64,000 nt of DNA from Lingula anatina. Its lineage: Eukaryota; Brachiopoda; Lingulata; Lingulida; Lingulidae. Positions 34,189-47,759 of this stretch are shown here, in pieces. The translations under genes and the position numbers were made by a program. Below the pieces are notes generated by a model that made no database searches, was not told the DNA's origin, and saw only the letters and a program-made list of their open reading frames with translations. The stretch lies in contig NW_019775547.1 in assembly GCF_001039355.2 (NCBI RefSeq), positions 391,726 through 455,725 on the forward strand, written 5' to 3'. Numbering within the stretch: the first letter of the stretch is position 1; each line of letters starts with the position of its first letter.

Positions 34189-37100
34189 ATGGGGAAGCCC
34201 ATTTACCGTCATTTTGCAAGGTGGAACAAGCAGTCTACCAGTAGTGGTCAGACACAGCACACCATAGCAGATCCAACAAGGCAAACCATGTTCACGTGCA
34301 CAAGATGTTGTAAGGTAATGACTGGATATGATGAATTAGTTGTTTTCTATCAATCATTGGTTATATTTTAAATAATGGTTAAAACATGTCTTTTCCTTTG
34401 CTTACCACTGAATGTTTTTGAAAAGATAAAAGTGAAAATTTGGTAATATTTTTCATCTTTTTATTATATTTGCAACTTAGATAATGTCAGGAAAATAATA
34501 GTTATTTGATGAAAATTAAAACTATGCTTTTATAACCAGTGGTCTTTGACCTGTATTGAAGCAAAGTATGTCTTTACAATGAATTTTTTTTTTCTTTTTG
34601 AGGTTTTAGATTAGGAAACCAATTGCACTTTAAATTCTCTGCCATATTAAGATTATTTTTTTCATTTCAGACATTTGCCCAGTCCCACTTACTGTTGCAG
34701 CACCTGTGCCACCATCCTAGTGAGCATCCGTACAAATGTGCAATTTGTCTTCGGAGATTCTTCTGCTATAAACATCTGCACATTCACGAAGAGGTGCATG
34801 CATCACAAAGGTGTCATAGTTGTAAACATTGCAATGAAGTCTTCAGTTGGAGAGCCTATAGGAATCTACATTTAGTCAGACAACATCACTTGGTGCCACG
34901 ATTTAAAAAGAAAATTTGTCGACGGAAACGGAGATGGAGATCTAAGCTTCCTAATTCAGAAGACAGTTCAGAGACCTTCAGGGTTGTGAGCCTTGACAAT
35001 GGTTCGAATAGAATTAAAATCAGGTTCAAGCTTCCATTACCAGAGCAAAAAGAGGAAGAAGAAGTTGTACAAAGTGAACAAAGACCTGCCATACCTAAGT
35101 TAAAAATTGTGCAAAATCAGATAGTACGGACAGATGTTGAAAGCTGTCAGGGAAATGTTGAGAATACTGAGAAGCTTAAAAAACCTAAAAGAAATTACAG
35201 GAGTAGAAAGGCTGAAAGTGTGGTTCATTCTCATGAGGAAACACCAAACAGACGTAGCTCACTACGAAAACAGGAAAAAGACTCTGGTCAGGATGATGAA
35301 GTGACAGCGCGGGTTACCAGGTCACAAGTCAAGTCCTTAGAGACCATAAAAAGTAATGAGCTTCCAGTTACTGATCAAAAATTAAATAATTCATCAATAC
35401 TGGATAAAGGTAGTGATGGCACTGATGAACAAAGCTCAGCATTTCCCAACAAAACAGGCAGCATCATACTGAAACTGAAACTAAGTCATGGGAAAGTGAG
35501 ATTTGCAGAACCTGTCAGTGAAACTGTGTCAAATGAACTCTCACCAGAGGTTGCTGATGACAAAAAAACTGAAAAAGAGAATGATATTGTCCCACCTGTG
35601 ACAACCCCTGCAGTCCACGATCCCTATGAATTTGATTCTCCATCTGATGATGAACCTCTTGTGACACTATGTAGACCTGGTGGTGTGTCGAATAGGTCTG
35701 AAAAATTGGAGCATCTCAAAGAGCCCAGATTGAATGGCACTGTGCCATCCCCGGGGACTCCTATGAGTGCCATCAGGGTGCATAAGTCACCTAGAAGTTT
35801 ATACGAGTCATGGCAGAAACAAAAGCAACAGCAACCATCTAAGTTGTCTTTGGGAGCTGCTTCTCAGATAAACTCTTTTTATAGATCTGGATTTGGAACT
35901 CCTCTAAGTTCTCTCCCTCATGGCCGTGGGCGTGGTAGGGGGAGAGGGCGAGGGAGGGGCAGAGGGCGAGGGAGGGGCAGGGGTAGAAGTGCCCAGAGGA
36001 CAGAAAGCCCAGCAAGGTATCCACTGAGAAACCAAAATCCGACAACTGACCCCACCCATCAAATAAACTCGGAGCCCATTCTAGTACAAGAAAGTGAACT
36101 GCCTGGCATACAGCTGAGTCAAAGTGCCTCTGAGTCCAAAGAAACTCAAGCACAGTCTTTAAGTCATGTGACTCCTCCAATGAATGGAGATAACCCAGAT
36201 GTTGCTAATGGTGATGCCCAGTCAAATGCCAATTCATGGCAGGTCGAGTCCAAATTAGGAGGAAGCATAAAACTGAGGATAAAACGTACTGAGTGTTTAA
36301 ACAAGTCTTTGAAGGAAAGTAGTCCTCCTTCTGTGGAAGAGAAGAGCAGTGTTGTTTCTGACTCTTTGCCTGAAAAGAAACTGCCAATGTTGCCCTTGAA
36401 AATTAGAATTTCCAGAAGTGGGAATGGTAATTACACAACTGGAACTACAGATTCAGAATCTCCAAAGGGTGAGTCATTTCCCAAAGAGCAGCTTAGTCAA
36501 GGAGCTGTCAGTGATGGCTCTAAACCGTCAGTTGAAAATGAAATACAAAATGGTGACAATCATAAAGTGTTGGACATGGCAGGTGAGGATGTCTCAAAAG
36601 TAGATGCAGAGAAGCCAATAGAATATAATCATACAACAGAGTTGTCTACAGCAGAGATAGCAAACAATGCAGAGAACAGCATAGAGGAAGGTGTAGATGA
36701 TCAGTTGAAGAACGCAACTTCTCAGCCAAGTCGAGAAGATGTAGAGTTCTACAAGAACAGCAGTAAGTGGAAACCTATTCCAGAGGTGTCTGCTGAAGAG
36801 AAAGCTGCTATGGAGTCAGCAGATAAGGACAAACCACTTGATATGAGTATCCCGGTTGCAGATAAAGAAAAATCCCCGAGTGTGGTGGAAAGTGTCAACA
36901 CCAAACCAGCTGAGCTATCAGTGTCACACAAGATACTGTCCCCTGAGGGTTGGGGGCGACTCTGGGAGCCAGTTGCAAAAAGTCCCTCTCCAGAGCCAGA
37001 GCCTGTGCCCACTCTTGATGAGAAGACGGGCCTGCTGTTAACCAAAGGTAACCCCTGTGAAATGCAACAAGATGCAGAGCCAAATAAGATCCCTTGTAGC

Positions 37101-40100
37101 AATGAGAATCTCCTTGAAGAAAAGGTTTCCCCTGAAGTGAGACACATGGATGATTATACCAGACTCAAGTCAGCATCATCGCCTATAGACAAAGCTAAAC
37201 ACATGGCAAATGGAGTAGGTGCTGCAAGTCCAATAGAGAAGCAGGTGCCATGGCAACCTATGCTTCCTCTAAATGAGGCCGGTTTGATGCAGTTTCATCC
37301 CTTCATGCATGTCACAAATGCATCACAACAGCTACAGCAGAAGCAAGAGAAAACAATAAATGCTTTGTCTGGGAGCAAGATACCCTGGCTTGGACACCCA
37401 GGAATCCCACCTCAGGAACTTCTTAGCCAGCTCCCTTTGCAAGGAATGAATCCTTTCCAGGCACAGTATCTGGTGGCTCTACATGCACAGTACCTTCTTG
37501 GTCATGGAAATTTGCCTTTCCTCCCCATGCAAACTCCACAGCAAACCGCCCTACACTCAGACATTATTGGTGCTCACAAAGCCTCAGGAGGTTTAATGAT
37601 ACCTGAAGCTCACCCTCCAATGAATACGAATCTCATTAATGGCAATATCCCACAGTCTGATAGACCAGCAACTAACAGCAGTCAAAAGTCAAAACCTTCA
37701 GGAAAATTGGGCTTGAAAAAATCAGAAGAAAAAGTGGCCGAAGAAGCTGCATTTTCTGATCTGAGTGAGGATGAATTCCCAGAAATCAACTTGACATTTA
37801 CCAACAAAAATGACAGTAGTGACAGCAGTGATGATGAGGTGCTGAAAGTGTCTGTTGTCCAACCTAAGAAACCTGAAATAAAGAGAAACCGGGGAATGGA
37901 TAAGATGAATGGAACAAGGAGTAGTTTGGACTCCATAGATGATAAGAGTATGGAGAGTTCTGCAAGCTTCAGTTCCAGAACACCGCACAACCTGTCTTCA
38001 CCTCAGTATGAATTTAATATGCAGAGATCCAGCATGGTGAAGAATACTGTTGAAACGAACGGACCATTTTCTCCTGATAACTCACTTCAAGATGTCCTGC
38101 CTCAGGGTAGAGCGGCAAAAACAAAAGCGAGACAGCAAATGAAGCGAATGAAAGTTTTAAGGAATAGGACCAAGTCGGACAGCAAATCAGATATAGACAT
38201 CACAGAGAACAAAGATGTACCTTTGGCTGAAAAATCAGGTGTTCAGTTTAGCACTGAAGAGCAATATTCAGATATGTCTGCAGTGACAGAAATATCAGCT
38301 TCTCCAGTAAGAGCTGTGTCCAACTCTGTGTCAGACTCTCTTCCACCTTTCACTAAGTCTGAAATGCTCACCAGTCCCAACCTAACCAGCCCAAATTCAA
38401 ACAAATCACATGATGCATTTAACCCATTTGAAAATGAATTTATGAGGTTCTTGCAACAGAAAACCTCAGTTGAGAAAGATGAACCCTCTGCGTTGGAATC
38501 TGATTTGATTGACAAAAGCTCAAATGTGGAAGATGAATTATCAGAAAGTGAAACGGGGTCTAATAAATCAAAGAAGAAACCAGTACGTGCGAAAAAGACG
38601 ATTCAACAAAAGTCTCGTAGTCGTAAGCCTTCTGGTGTGATAGAAGAGCCCTTGGATGAACTTCCTTCTAAACGCATAACCAGGGCAAGACTGATGTCTG
38701 GTGAGTCTATTTATTGTGAGGACAGTGAGCCAGAAGAGGAAAACATACCCATAGAAACTAAAAAAGCTACAAAACAGAAAAAATCGGTTCCCACAGAAAT
38801 GGAAAAAGTCACAAAACATAAATCTTTATTTCCAGAAGTTGAAAAAGTTACTAAAAACAAAACTTCATTACCCACAGAAGTGGATAAAGTCACAAAATGC
38901 AAATCGCCCTTCTCTTCAGAAGTTGAAAAAGTTACTAAAAATAGAAAAGCTGCAACAAAGGACATCGATCAAACAAGTGAAGGTGAAAAAGTTGCACAAA
39001 ATGAAAATGTATCATCTAAGGACTTGAATACATCAAACGGAAATGAGAAGGCTACTGAACTTAAAGCTGCATCACCAAGGGACTTGGTTCAAAGAAATGA
39101 AAATGAAAAATTTACAAAAGCTAAAAGTGCATTACCCAAAGTCATGGATAAAACTAAAGTTAAAAGTAAGGATGCAAAAAGTAAAAATTCATCCAAGGAC
39201 TTGGATGGGACAACTGAAAGCAATATTTCCATGCCTGTTGAAAAGGAGAAAATTTTAAAGAATAAGACTCCTAAGAACACCAGTACAATTCCAGATGATA
39301 TCTTTGACTTCTTAAATGAAAGCCCCAAACAAGAGGAAGAAGTTAACAAGGAAACAACTGAGCCTCTGGCAACAGAACCTGTAAAGAAAGGAAAGACAAA
39401 AATGACAGAAAGAAGAAAAATTGAGAAACAAAAATCAAAATTGACAGATGTGTTTGTGTTTGATGAAAACGATGATGAAAAAGACACTACTAAATTGTCA
39501 GATACTCTTACTATGTTTAAAGATGATGAGGTTCTTACCTCTACACCCAAATCTGGACAAGAAAGTGTATCTGTAGGCCTACCACAAAAATCTAACCTGA
39601 AAACTAGACCGAGCCCTCGCTTAGCAGATAAAACCAACAGTGAGAAGAACAGAGAAAAATCCAGAAAGCGGGTTTCACGTGATGTTGCCTTACTTTGTGA
39701 AAACACTGGAGATGTTGACCTAGGAAGTAAAAGACTAAGAACACGCAAATCTTCCACTCAGGGAGAAGAATTGAATAAATCATTCTCTGAAAAAGACTAT
39801 TTTGTTCCAGTGAAACCAGGGTCACGGAAAACAAAGGCATCAAAAAGTCCTCGCAATGGAATGATTAGTGCAGAAAAAATGGTTAGTAATTCTCTAGCCT
39901 GTGAAGTCTTTTCAGTTACTGAATCTTCTATTGATATTCCATTTAGTCCAGTTATAGGAAAGGAAAATACTACAAAATCTGAGCAAGAACCAGAAAAGAA
40001 AACCAGCAAAATTTCATCATCAGAGGAATCTGCAATGGAAAAAGAGATCACAAATCTTTTAGATGAACCACAGAAAGATATTGATGACTTTGATGATATA

Positions 40101-41927
40101 TTCGCCAAAGTGTTAGGAACAAACAGTGAAACAATAACTAGTCAATCACCGGAGAGAATACCTACAAAGCCTTCAGGACCAAAAAGAAAAGCACAGCAAC
40201 GAAGTGATAATGAAATAGCGTCACCAAAACAAAGTAGAACTTCAGTGAAACAGGCAGGTAAGCAGAGAAGAACATCCACATCACCGAGGCAACGAAGACC
40301 TTTTTCCTCTCCTAAACAAACCTTGTCACCTGCAGCATCTAAAAACTTTTCAGATAGTGTCTTTGACTTTGAACTTGAAGATAGTGGGGCCATGTCGTCT
40401 GGGCTGGACATAGATGCCCTCATTGATAAAGTATTTGATGAAAAAAAGGAAAAGAAGAACACATCATCTATTATGCCAACAACGTCTATAACCCCAGCTA
40501 CCAAAAAGGACATAATGGCAGATTTAGACAAAGAATCACAAATGGAAGAAGGCAAAGTTATTTCTAAGTCCAATTCAAAATCAAAAGCGAGGGCTATTTC
40601 CAAGACAACAAAGCGTAATTTTGCTAATAGAGCACCAACCAAAAGCATGGCTGCCAAGCCTACTGCAGCACAGGAGAAATCTAATGAAGAGTCTGTGAAA
40701 CTTAAGCGATTTCCTAAAAAGAAGCCAGTAGCTATTTATAGTGACTCGGACAGTGATTATGATGAAGTGTTCACATCCAAGGACAAGGTCCTTGAAAAAA
40801 GAAAGGAAGACCATTTGGTTGACCACTGTCAACAACTACTAACTTTCAGATCAAACATCTGCAAATTCTTGCTAACAATATTCCCAGACATTCAGTATGT
40901 TGGAGACTTCAACCCAGAAAGTGATGATGTAGAGGACTTGATGGAAGATATTGGAAAGTGTGTCACTGGCCAGAGCTTTGACATTACAGCAGACCTTCAA
41001 AAGATTCACTGTGGGCATTTGACAAACAAACTTGCAGTTGGTTTATGCAAAGCACCAGAAAAATGCTGCAATGTGTTGTGTGATAAAGTGTGCAATTTCT
41101 TGAGAGTGATTCTCCCTGATTTAGATGTATCAGGGGAATTCAAGGAATGTCGTTCAGAGTATCTCAGACTGTGTAAAATTATGGACAAAGTGATAGATGA
41201 AAACAGCAGGCCACTTGTATTACAACCAGCGCTTTTACCACAAAAAGAAAATGACAAAACAAGTGATCAGAATGACAAGAAAGATCAAGAAACATTGAAT
41301 GAAAGTGTGCAAACAACTGATACAGTTGCGAATGACACAGTGCAAAATGAACATTGTGAAAGCTTATTCAACTTCAACAATAACAATTCGTATTTATTAA
41401 ACAAGGCAGATTTACCTATAGCACATAAGAGCAAGACAACCCAAAGTGACAGTGATTCCTCTTCTAGCAGTAGCAGTGATTCCTCCAGTGACTCGTCAGA
41501 TAGTGACAGTGATAGTGATAGTAGCACTGCCAACAAAACCAAGAAAAAAACTAAGAAACGGAGCTCCAGCTCCAGCAGCAGTAGTGACAGTAGTGATGAT
41601 GATGAGGATGAGAAAAAACAAAAGGCTGAAAATCCTGCCCCAGCAGGTGAGAAACCATCTGATTCAGTGCTAGTCAAAAACCAGGAAAAGGACCAGGAAA
41701 AGCATGACATTTCAGGTGCTAGTGAAATAAATACAACCAACAATAGTGATGCTCCTTTAGAGAAAGACAAGAAAGATAACGCCAGCTCCTCAAGTAGCTC
41801 TGATGATAGTAGCAGTAGTAGCAGCAGTAGCAGTGACAGTTCTGACAGTGATAGTTCTGACAGTTCAGACGATGAATCTAAGAACAGTTCAAGCAGTGTT
41901 AGTAGTCCTGGAAGTCCATACTTTTAG
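34189..41927 (+). CDS. Large C2H2 zinc-finger nuclear protein, family not recognised
   Basis: Two coding exons, 34189-34314 and 34671-41927 (acceptor TTCATTTCAG), give 2460 aa; the second exon is unusually long. The intron splits zinc finger 1. Fingers: C37/C40/H53/H57, C65/C68/H81/H85 and C93/C96/H109/H114. The rest is mostly disordered and charged. It has an RG tract at ~459-482, a Gln/Met/Pro-rich segment near 930-1000, degenerate EKVTK-type repeats (~1401-1540), many Ser-Pro and Lys clusters, and a folded-looking Cys-rich duplication at ~2091-2220 (CKFLLTIFPDIQYVGDF, CNFLRVILPDLDVSGEF). Two Ser/Asp tracts close the protein (~2299-2333, ~2414-2456). A nuclear, DNA- or chromatin-associated role is inferred from fingers, RG tract and basic clusters. 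A short ATG at 34181 in another frame precedes the chosen start. I cannot name an orthologue. Confidence 0.85.
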
Positions 41928-44521
41928 ATTGTTCCAGGAAAATGGGTATTTCAAAACTTGAGTATCAAAAAAAATCCCATAAATGAACTCGAGCTAAAGA
42001 TTTGGGACCCAGTGCAATTACTCCTCACTGCTCTTGAAATGACTATAAGGTATAATACAGGAGTGACTTTGAATATGAGAACTTGTTTAACAACTTACAG
42101 GCAGCTATATCTCTGAACTCAACCATTACCATGATATCAGGTAGAAAATATTATCAGCAGAGGTTAAAGACATCAGGAGTACATTGAAATCCATGACTTG
42201 TGTATAACATAGGCCCACACAAATATGAGGATAGTCTCAATGCTGCATGGTTCTAAGGTGATAACATGGTTCTTGTCACTTCTAAATGTGTGGGTAAATT
42301 ATTGGGTATCTGAGTCTGGAAAATGTGATGATGATTATGTGTATTATTTATTAAGTACATAATATGTAAACCATGTAAATTATTTTGTGAAATTTTTATA
42401 GTGTATTAGCTGTGTAAATATGGTTTGTTGTGCAAACCGGTGTATATAAGTGTTCGAAAGTCTGAAAGTTTTAAATAATCCCATTCAAGTTTAACGTTAT
42501 ATTTTCTCTGTATATTTGAGGCAAATCTCACATAATTTATTGAGTAAGTAAGAACAAAAGCTTACTGTACCCATTTGCATGTACAGATAATGATATTGCA
42601 GGCCCCAATATTTACCATGCTAGTGTACATCTGATTTACTGCACAAAGTAATGACACTGATTTGAACTTTTGGGTTTTTCCTCCAAATTCTGTTTCTGAT
42701 GTATTGAAAAATGAAATAAAGCACAGTGTGGTCACACTTCAATTTGTGACCTTTTGCAAAACTTTAAAACTTTACTATGGGTGCTTGTTAGTTCTCCAGT
42801 TTAGAAATTCAAACCTTTATAAGAAAATAATCCTGTGGGGTCACATGCTTATCCGGAAAGATGTTATCTGCAGGATTATTCCATTCGCCTAAAAATAAGA
42901 GACTAATATTTCTGGGGAAATTTTGGTAAGTGATGCAGTTCCTGCCTTTTATACAAATACTCTGTATTGTGCAACTATGCTTGGTAAGAATACATCATGC
43001 TTATGGCTCCAAATAGTTAAATGATTATCAGTATGGTGCACCTTAATTTCTTATTCAAATATAGTATACTCCTCTTTGAGAGACAAATGCTACTCATTCA
43101 TTGTTGTAGAATACCATGGAGTGCAGCATGTAACAGTACACTGGCTTATTTCAGCCGTTAAAATGGGAAATTTATTGAATATGTGTCATTGACAGATGTT
43201 GCAATGTACATTATAGGTGCATTCTCTGCAGTGAGGATTTTTTTAGCATGGATGACATGTTAAAATTCTTGTACAGTACATCAAAGTGTTATAATTCGTT
43301 GAACTGATCCGAATTATTTATTTTGTAAATTGGCAACAGCCAAAGTCATTGCCAAACATAAATGTTTGTACAGTTTGTGTAATAGACTGTAAGGATATTA
43401 TTTTAAATACATTTTTATGAATCTTCCATTAGTATTTGTTATTGTTCAAATTGTAGATGTATTTATTCAACAAAATGTCCCCTTGAAAAAAAAATTGGTA
43501 TTTTCTGTTGGATGTCATGAAAATGTTTAATTTCGGTTTTTGCTCAAAGGGGCATTTACACATTTGGTACCAAGGCCTAGACAGGTTACATTGACCCCAC
43601 TATTACTAAAGAAGTTCAGCCCAAATTGTTGTACACTTTTAAATCCAAATTTTGAACTGCTTTAACCCAGATATTGTCAGAAGTAACATAATAAAATTAA
43701 ATTTTACACCCATTTTATATTAGGGCAGACATGACTTGTATTTACTTTATTTCAATGGACATATATGGATCTATCTCAAATGGGAGAGTTGAAGTTTTGG
43801 TCTGTAAATTAATTTTTGGGCAAAAAGTCTCCCATGACCCCCCCCCCCCCCCAAAGAACATTTTTGCAAAAAAAAATTTTAAATGGCTACTAACACAGAC
43901 ATTGACATTTATGTATTTGTTGGCAGTCTGCTGTCAGCCTGGACAAATGTTAAATGATGTTTGTGAATATCCTGCCCTTGATGCAAAAATTCATATAATT
44001 CCTAGTAATAAAAAAGCATTTAGGACCCCATGTAAGATCCCATGATTTTTACTTAAGCATAAAATTCATTCTGAATGTCTTTATTAATTGAAGAACCACT
44101 TGACAAGATAACTCTCAAACTAGAACACATCAATTTTTTATTAAGGTTCCAATAAGAATTGACAGCATGGGGAGTCTCAGGAGTATGGCTTCAGTTGTTG
44201 TGTTAACATCATACCTTACCTCGAAAACACTAACATTTACATTTAAATATTTGAAACCAGACTGTTGTCCTAGAGACTAAGATCTTACAAAGAGGGACTA
44301 AATATAAACCAGTATGTTCATTACTTAAGTATTTCAGAATAAACAAATTTTCAAAGACAAGTTTTAAAAAATGTTTCACTTCCACTCCTGTTGCCATTTG
44401 GTCATTATCCACAATGGAATCTCCGGTCAAAACTAAACAGAATGGATGCAGAAGTTGACTTTGTTTTTTCACACTTTCATTCCTGATCCGGATATTTTTA
44501 ACAATAAATTTTCAGATCTTG
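41928..44521. other. Convergent 3' region between the zinc-finger gene and BRIX1
   Basis: No coding sequence is supported. AATAAA at 42715-42720 is a reasonable polyadenylation signal for the plus-strand gene, giving a ~0.8-kb 3' UTR; other AATAAA strings lie near 43691. A run of about 14 C is at 43840-43853. The minus-strand BRIX1 transcript must also end in this interval. Confidence 0.55.
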
Positions 44522-47500
44522 CTACTTCTCATATTTAGCTGCTTCCTCAGGTGATATGGTTGTGAAAACATCATCTGTTGGGTCCAGTCTATAAGAAGGT
44601 TGCCGCATGTTTTCAGCATGCAGTCTCTTTGATTGCAGTTTATCCAGGTATTTGTTTGCATTTTTCTTGCGGAGTCGTCGGCGATGCTTTAAAGAAAATT
44701 TATATACAAATTCTGAAAACTAGTCTGACTGATCTATTTGCCAACTTAAATTGATTACTATTGCCATATATTAATGTTGAAAGTGAAAACTACCTGCAGT
44801 AATGTTGCCTACCGTTGGTGTAAATTTTGGTATATACCAACACTCACCTCATTTGGGGAGATATAGTGTGGGTTGGAGAACAATGTTGGTCCACCAAAAC
44901 TACCCTCAAATATTCTTATAGGATTCATCACAAAGCGTGGACCTAAAAAAAATTGAACAAATGTTTGCATGGGTCAACAAATGAAACAATGAAATGCAAA
45001 CTGACAGCAAATAAAAATTAAAACTCTTATTATGTGAAGTTGTGTGAACGAGATGGAACAATGGAATCAAAAACCTCCCCACATTGGTTTCCTTAAAACA
45101 AATTACCTATCTCTGCCAAAGAGCCATCCTCTTCTAATATTTGGTAATTTCTAAACCAAATCCTATTGTCTGCTATTGAAAATGTGAACACATGGTCTAT
45201 GAAGGGTTGACTCTTAGGGTGATGGTTAGGGGTACCAAATGTCTGAATGAACAGTTCCTTGAGGAGAGCCCAGTAGGGATGTTTATCAAATGTCTGAAAT
45301 GATACCACAAAAACTCAGTTATCACATTCTAACTTTCACACAGGCACTGTAAAAAGCTCTCTAAACATGACAAATGTGTAAGACAACATGACAAATACCA
45401 TTCAGACCACTCAACATATTTCATAAAACAAGAGATACATTTATGTATATTAATGTAAAGCTATTACAAAACGAAACAAAAAAACATTCACATGATGGTA
45501 AACATACCGTGTCAAATGAAAGCAGTGGTCTTGAAGATTTTAAGCAGTTTCCAGTCATTTTCAGCTCTAACATTGTGTGAACTGAAATTATCAATGCCAA
45601 GAAAAATGTAAAGCAAAAGAATGCTCTGTGTGAACTTACTCTGACTCTTGCCATGAATAATGTCCTTCCATTAAAACCATTCATAGACAAATAATAACTG
45701 TGATAAATAAGAAAACACTTTAATCTTTATCATACTATGTAGTACAATGTTTTTCAGAAAATATTACATAAGTACTTCAAAGTATGTCAACATAAGCATT
45801 GTACATCAAATTAACAATGAAAGAAAATCTATCAGCACTTCTCAACCTACCATTTTCTATGAGAAATTTAACAGAGGGACCTTTGGGGACACCGCTGACC
45901 CTATAAAAACAGAAAAGAATTTGTGAGTAGAGATCTTCAAGTCATTTGTGGCCTGATAGAAATGTAAAGTTTTTATAACTTCACTTTAGGTATTCATTTC
46001 AAACTGCTGCTAGGAGTTGGTATTTCAAACTATAAATAATGAAGTGTAAACAGTACTACTTTTCAACTATAAACAAATATTTACCACACATAAAGCCCCC
46101 CGCACACGGTGAGCAATTGGCGCACGGCACTTGCGCTGCGCCGTTTTCTCTCCGTTTGCTAGGGTATTTTGGTGAGATGTTTGCCTCTCACGCAGCTGAG
46201 CAAAATATCTCACGCGTTTGATATTTTTGGCCTCTTGAGGCAAATGGCTCAGCGTGTGCGGGGTGCAAGCGCCGATTGCTCAAGTCATGCCAACAATGCG
46301 CATGTGCTGGTAGCCGGAAACAAAGAAAAATGGCAGACCCCAGCGAAAGCAACAAAAATGTACACAGTTATAGTTAGTCTGATTGATTAACGTGGTGACC
46401 ACTTTCCATTACTTTCAGAAAAAAATCAATATGTAATGTTTACTAAATCACATGATCCCACAGTTCACAGTGCGTCCGATAGGGGCAGGCTGGGAGGCAC
46501 CTCTGCTAAGCAAAGAGCGCAGCGTTTGCGGGGAGCTGAGGAGCGCGAGCATCTGGCGCAGCGCAAGTGGTGCGCACCAATTGCTCACCATGTGCGGGGT
46601 GCTTCAACAAATATTTACCACATATAAAGGTCTTGTTTCTTCTTCATTTCAAAATATATACATCTGTTGCAATTTTTCATTTCAGCAATCTAAAAAAAGT
46701 TCAAGTGTCAAATATTTGGAAATATACATGAAACAGAACAATAAAATGAAACTTATGAATATGAAAACTATCTAATTTTGATTGATTCAGCAAATGTTTA
46801 ATATATATATGTATCCAAAAACTTCCAGCAAAGGTTGATAATAAACAAGTATCAAACATTTCATCTTATTAATCACGCCAAAAAAACAAACTTACCTCAT
46901 TTACAACAAATAGAGAATCTTTTCTGTCCATTTTTGTTTCTAGAATCAAAACCGGAAAATATATTACAAAAGTTTTATAATTAATACTGCCCTTGAACTC
47001 TAATTAATCCACATGATTGATCAAAACTGAATGCGATTTTTTTTTTTTTTTTTTTTTTGTAGATTTAACCTTGCAATCAATATGATCTCAGTACATAATT
47101 GGGGATTGGTGTTGCTACCAAAAATAGTGTTAGGCATTAAGGCAACCCAGCATTAACAATTTATACTCTGAAAACATTTACCTGCTTTTGAATGAGGCAT
47201 TAATGTCCGCAAGTCGGTCATTAGATGTCTGGCTCGATATGAAACTCCTCTTGATGAGAAAATGAGGACTCTCTGTTTGTTGGTCCATTTTTGCTAAGAG
47301 ACAAAATGAAAGTTATATTAAAATGCTAGTCAGACATCACACGATTTCTTGTATTGCTAGTATGGCACTGCGTGGATGTGGATCAAAGTCCCAGCCTCAA
47401 TGGAGTAATAAAATAATCTGCTGCAATATTTATTAATTCGATTTTGCTCCAATATTTAAAATTTCGATTTTGATATTCTAGCTCGCTAAATACATTAAGA

Positions 47501-47759
47501 AAACTTGAATACATGTACGTATATATGTGTTAGAGCCTAGAGGCTAGAGGCGAACAAGTTGAGAGTCGGGACAGAAAACTTGGACCAGACACTAGTCTCG
47601 TTCCTTTAAATATTATCAAGATTTATATATGTATTGTTTCACCTTTTTTGGAGCTGGTTCGTCTGAGGTCCTGACTGCTGGAAGAACCTCATCCTTTGGT
47701 GTAGATTTGCTGTCTACTGCTGCACCGCTTGAACGATCCGCGTGTTTCCTCTTCACCAT
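44522..47759 (-). CDS. BRIX1: BRIX1 / Brx1, 60S ribosome biogenesis factor
   Basis: Nine exons on the minus strand: 47759-47643, 47293-47182, 46939-46896, 46689-46619, 45900-45851, 45581-45508, 45293-45107, 44942-44848, 44686-44522 (stop TAG 44524-44522); 915 nt, 304 aa, frame kept at every junction. After a basic, disordered start (MVKRKHADRSSGAAVD) comes the Brix domain. Its landmarks are RVLIFSSRGVSYRARHLM, DLRTLMPHSKA, AEMKNCNRCIYFEMKKKQDL, LELKMTGNCLKSSRPLLSFD, HHPKSQPFIDHVFTF and FGGPTLFSNPHYISPNE. The family acts in the nucleolus with Ssf1/Rpf-type partners in early 60S assembly and binds rRNA. The C-terminal tail is shorter than in human BRIX1 (353 aa). A foldback element abuts the donor of exon 4. 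Confidence 0.96.
46072..46629. mobile_element. 510-bp foldback element with 24-bp flanking duplication
   Basis: The element (46096-46605) has long GC-rich inverted ends: GCACACGGTGAGCAATTGG on the left, and CCAATTGCTCACCATGTGCG on the right, followed inward by inverted copies of TTGCGCTGCGCC. It is flanked by a 24-bp direct repeat at 46072-46095 and 46606-46629 with one mismatch. The right copy contains the BRIX1 exon-4 donor, so the left copy is a duplicate of that splice site. GC content is well above the surroundings. Superfamily unknown: 24 bp is long for a DNA-transposon duplication. Confidence 0.8.

Noticed and set aside
39089-39757. 222-aa and other long minus-strand ORFs under the zinc-finger gene (also 40142-40657, 41285-41770)
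   Set aside because: Shadow frames of biased coding sequence; Ser/Leu/Phe-rich products mirror the Lys/Glu/Ser-rich plus-strand protein.
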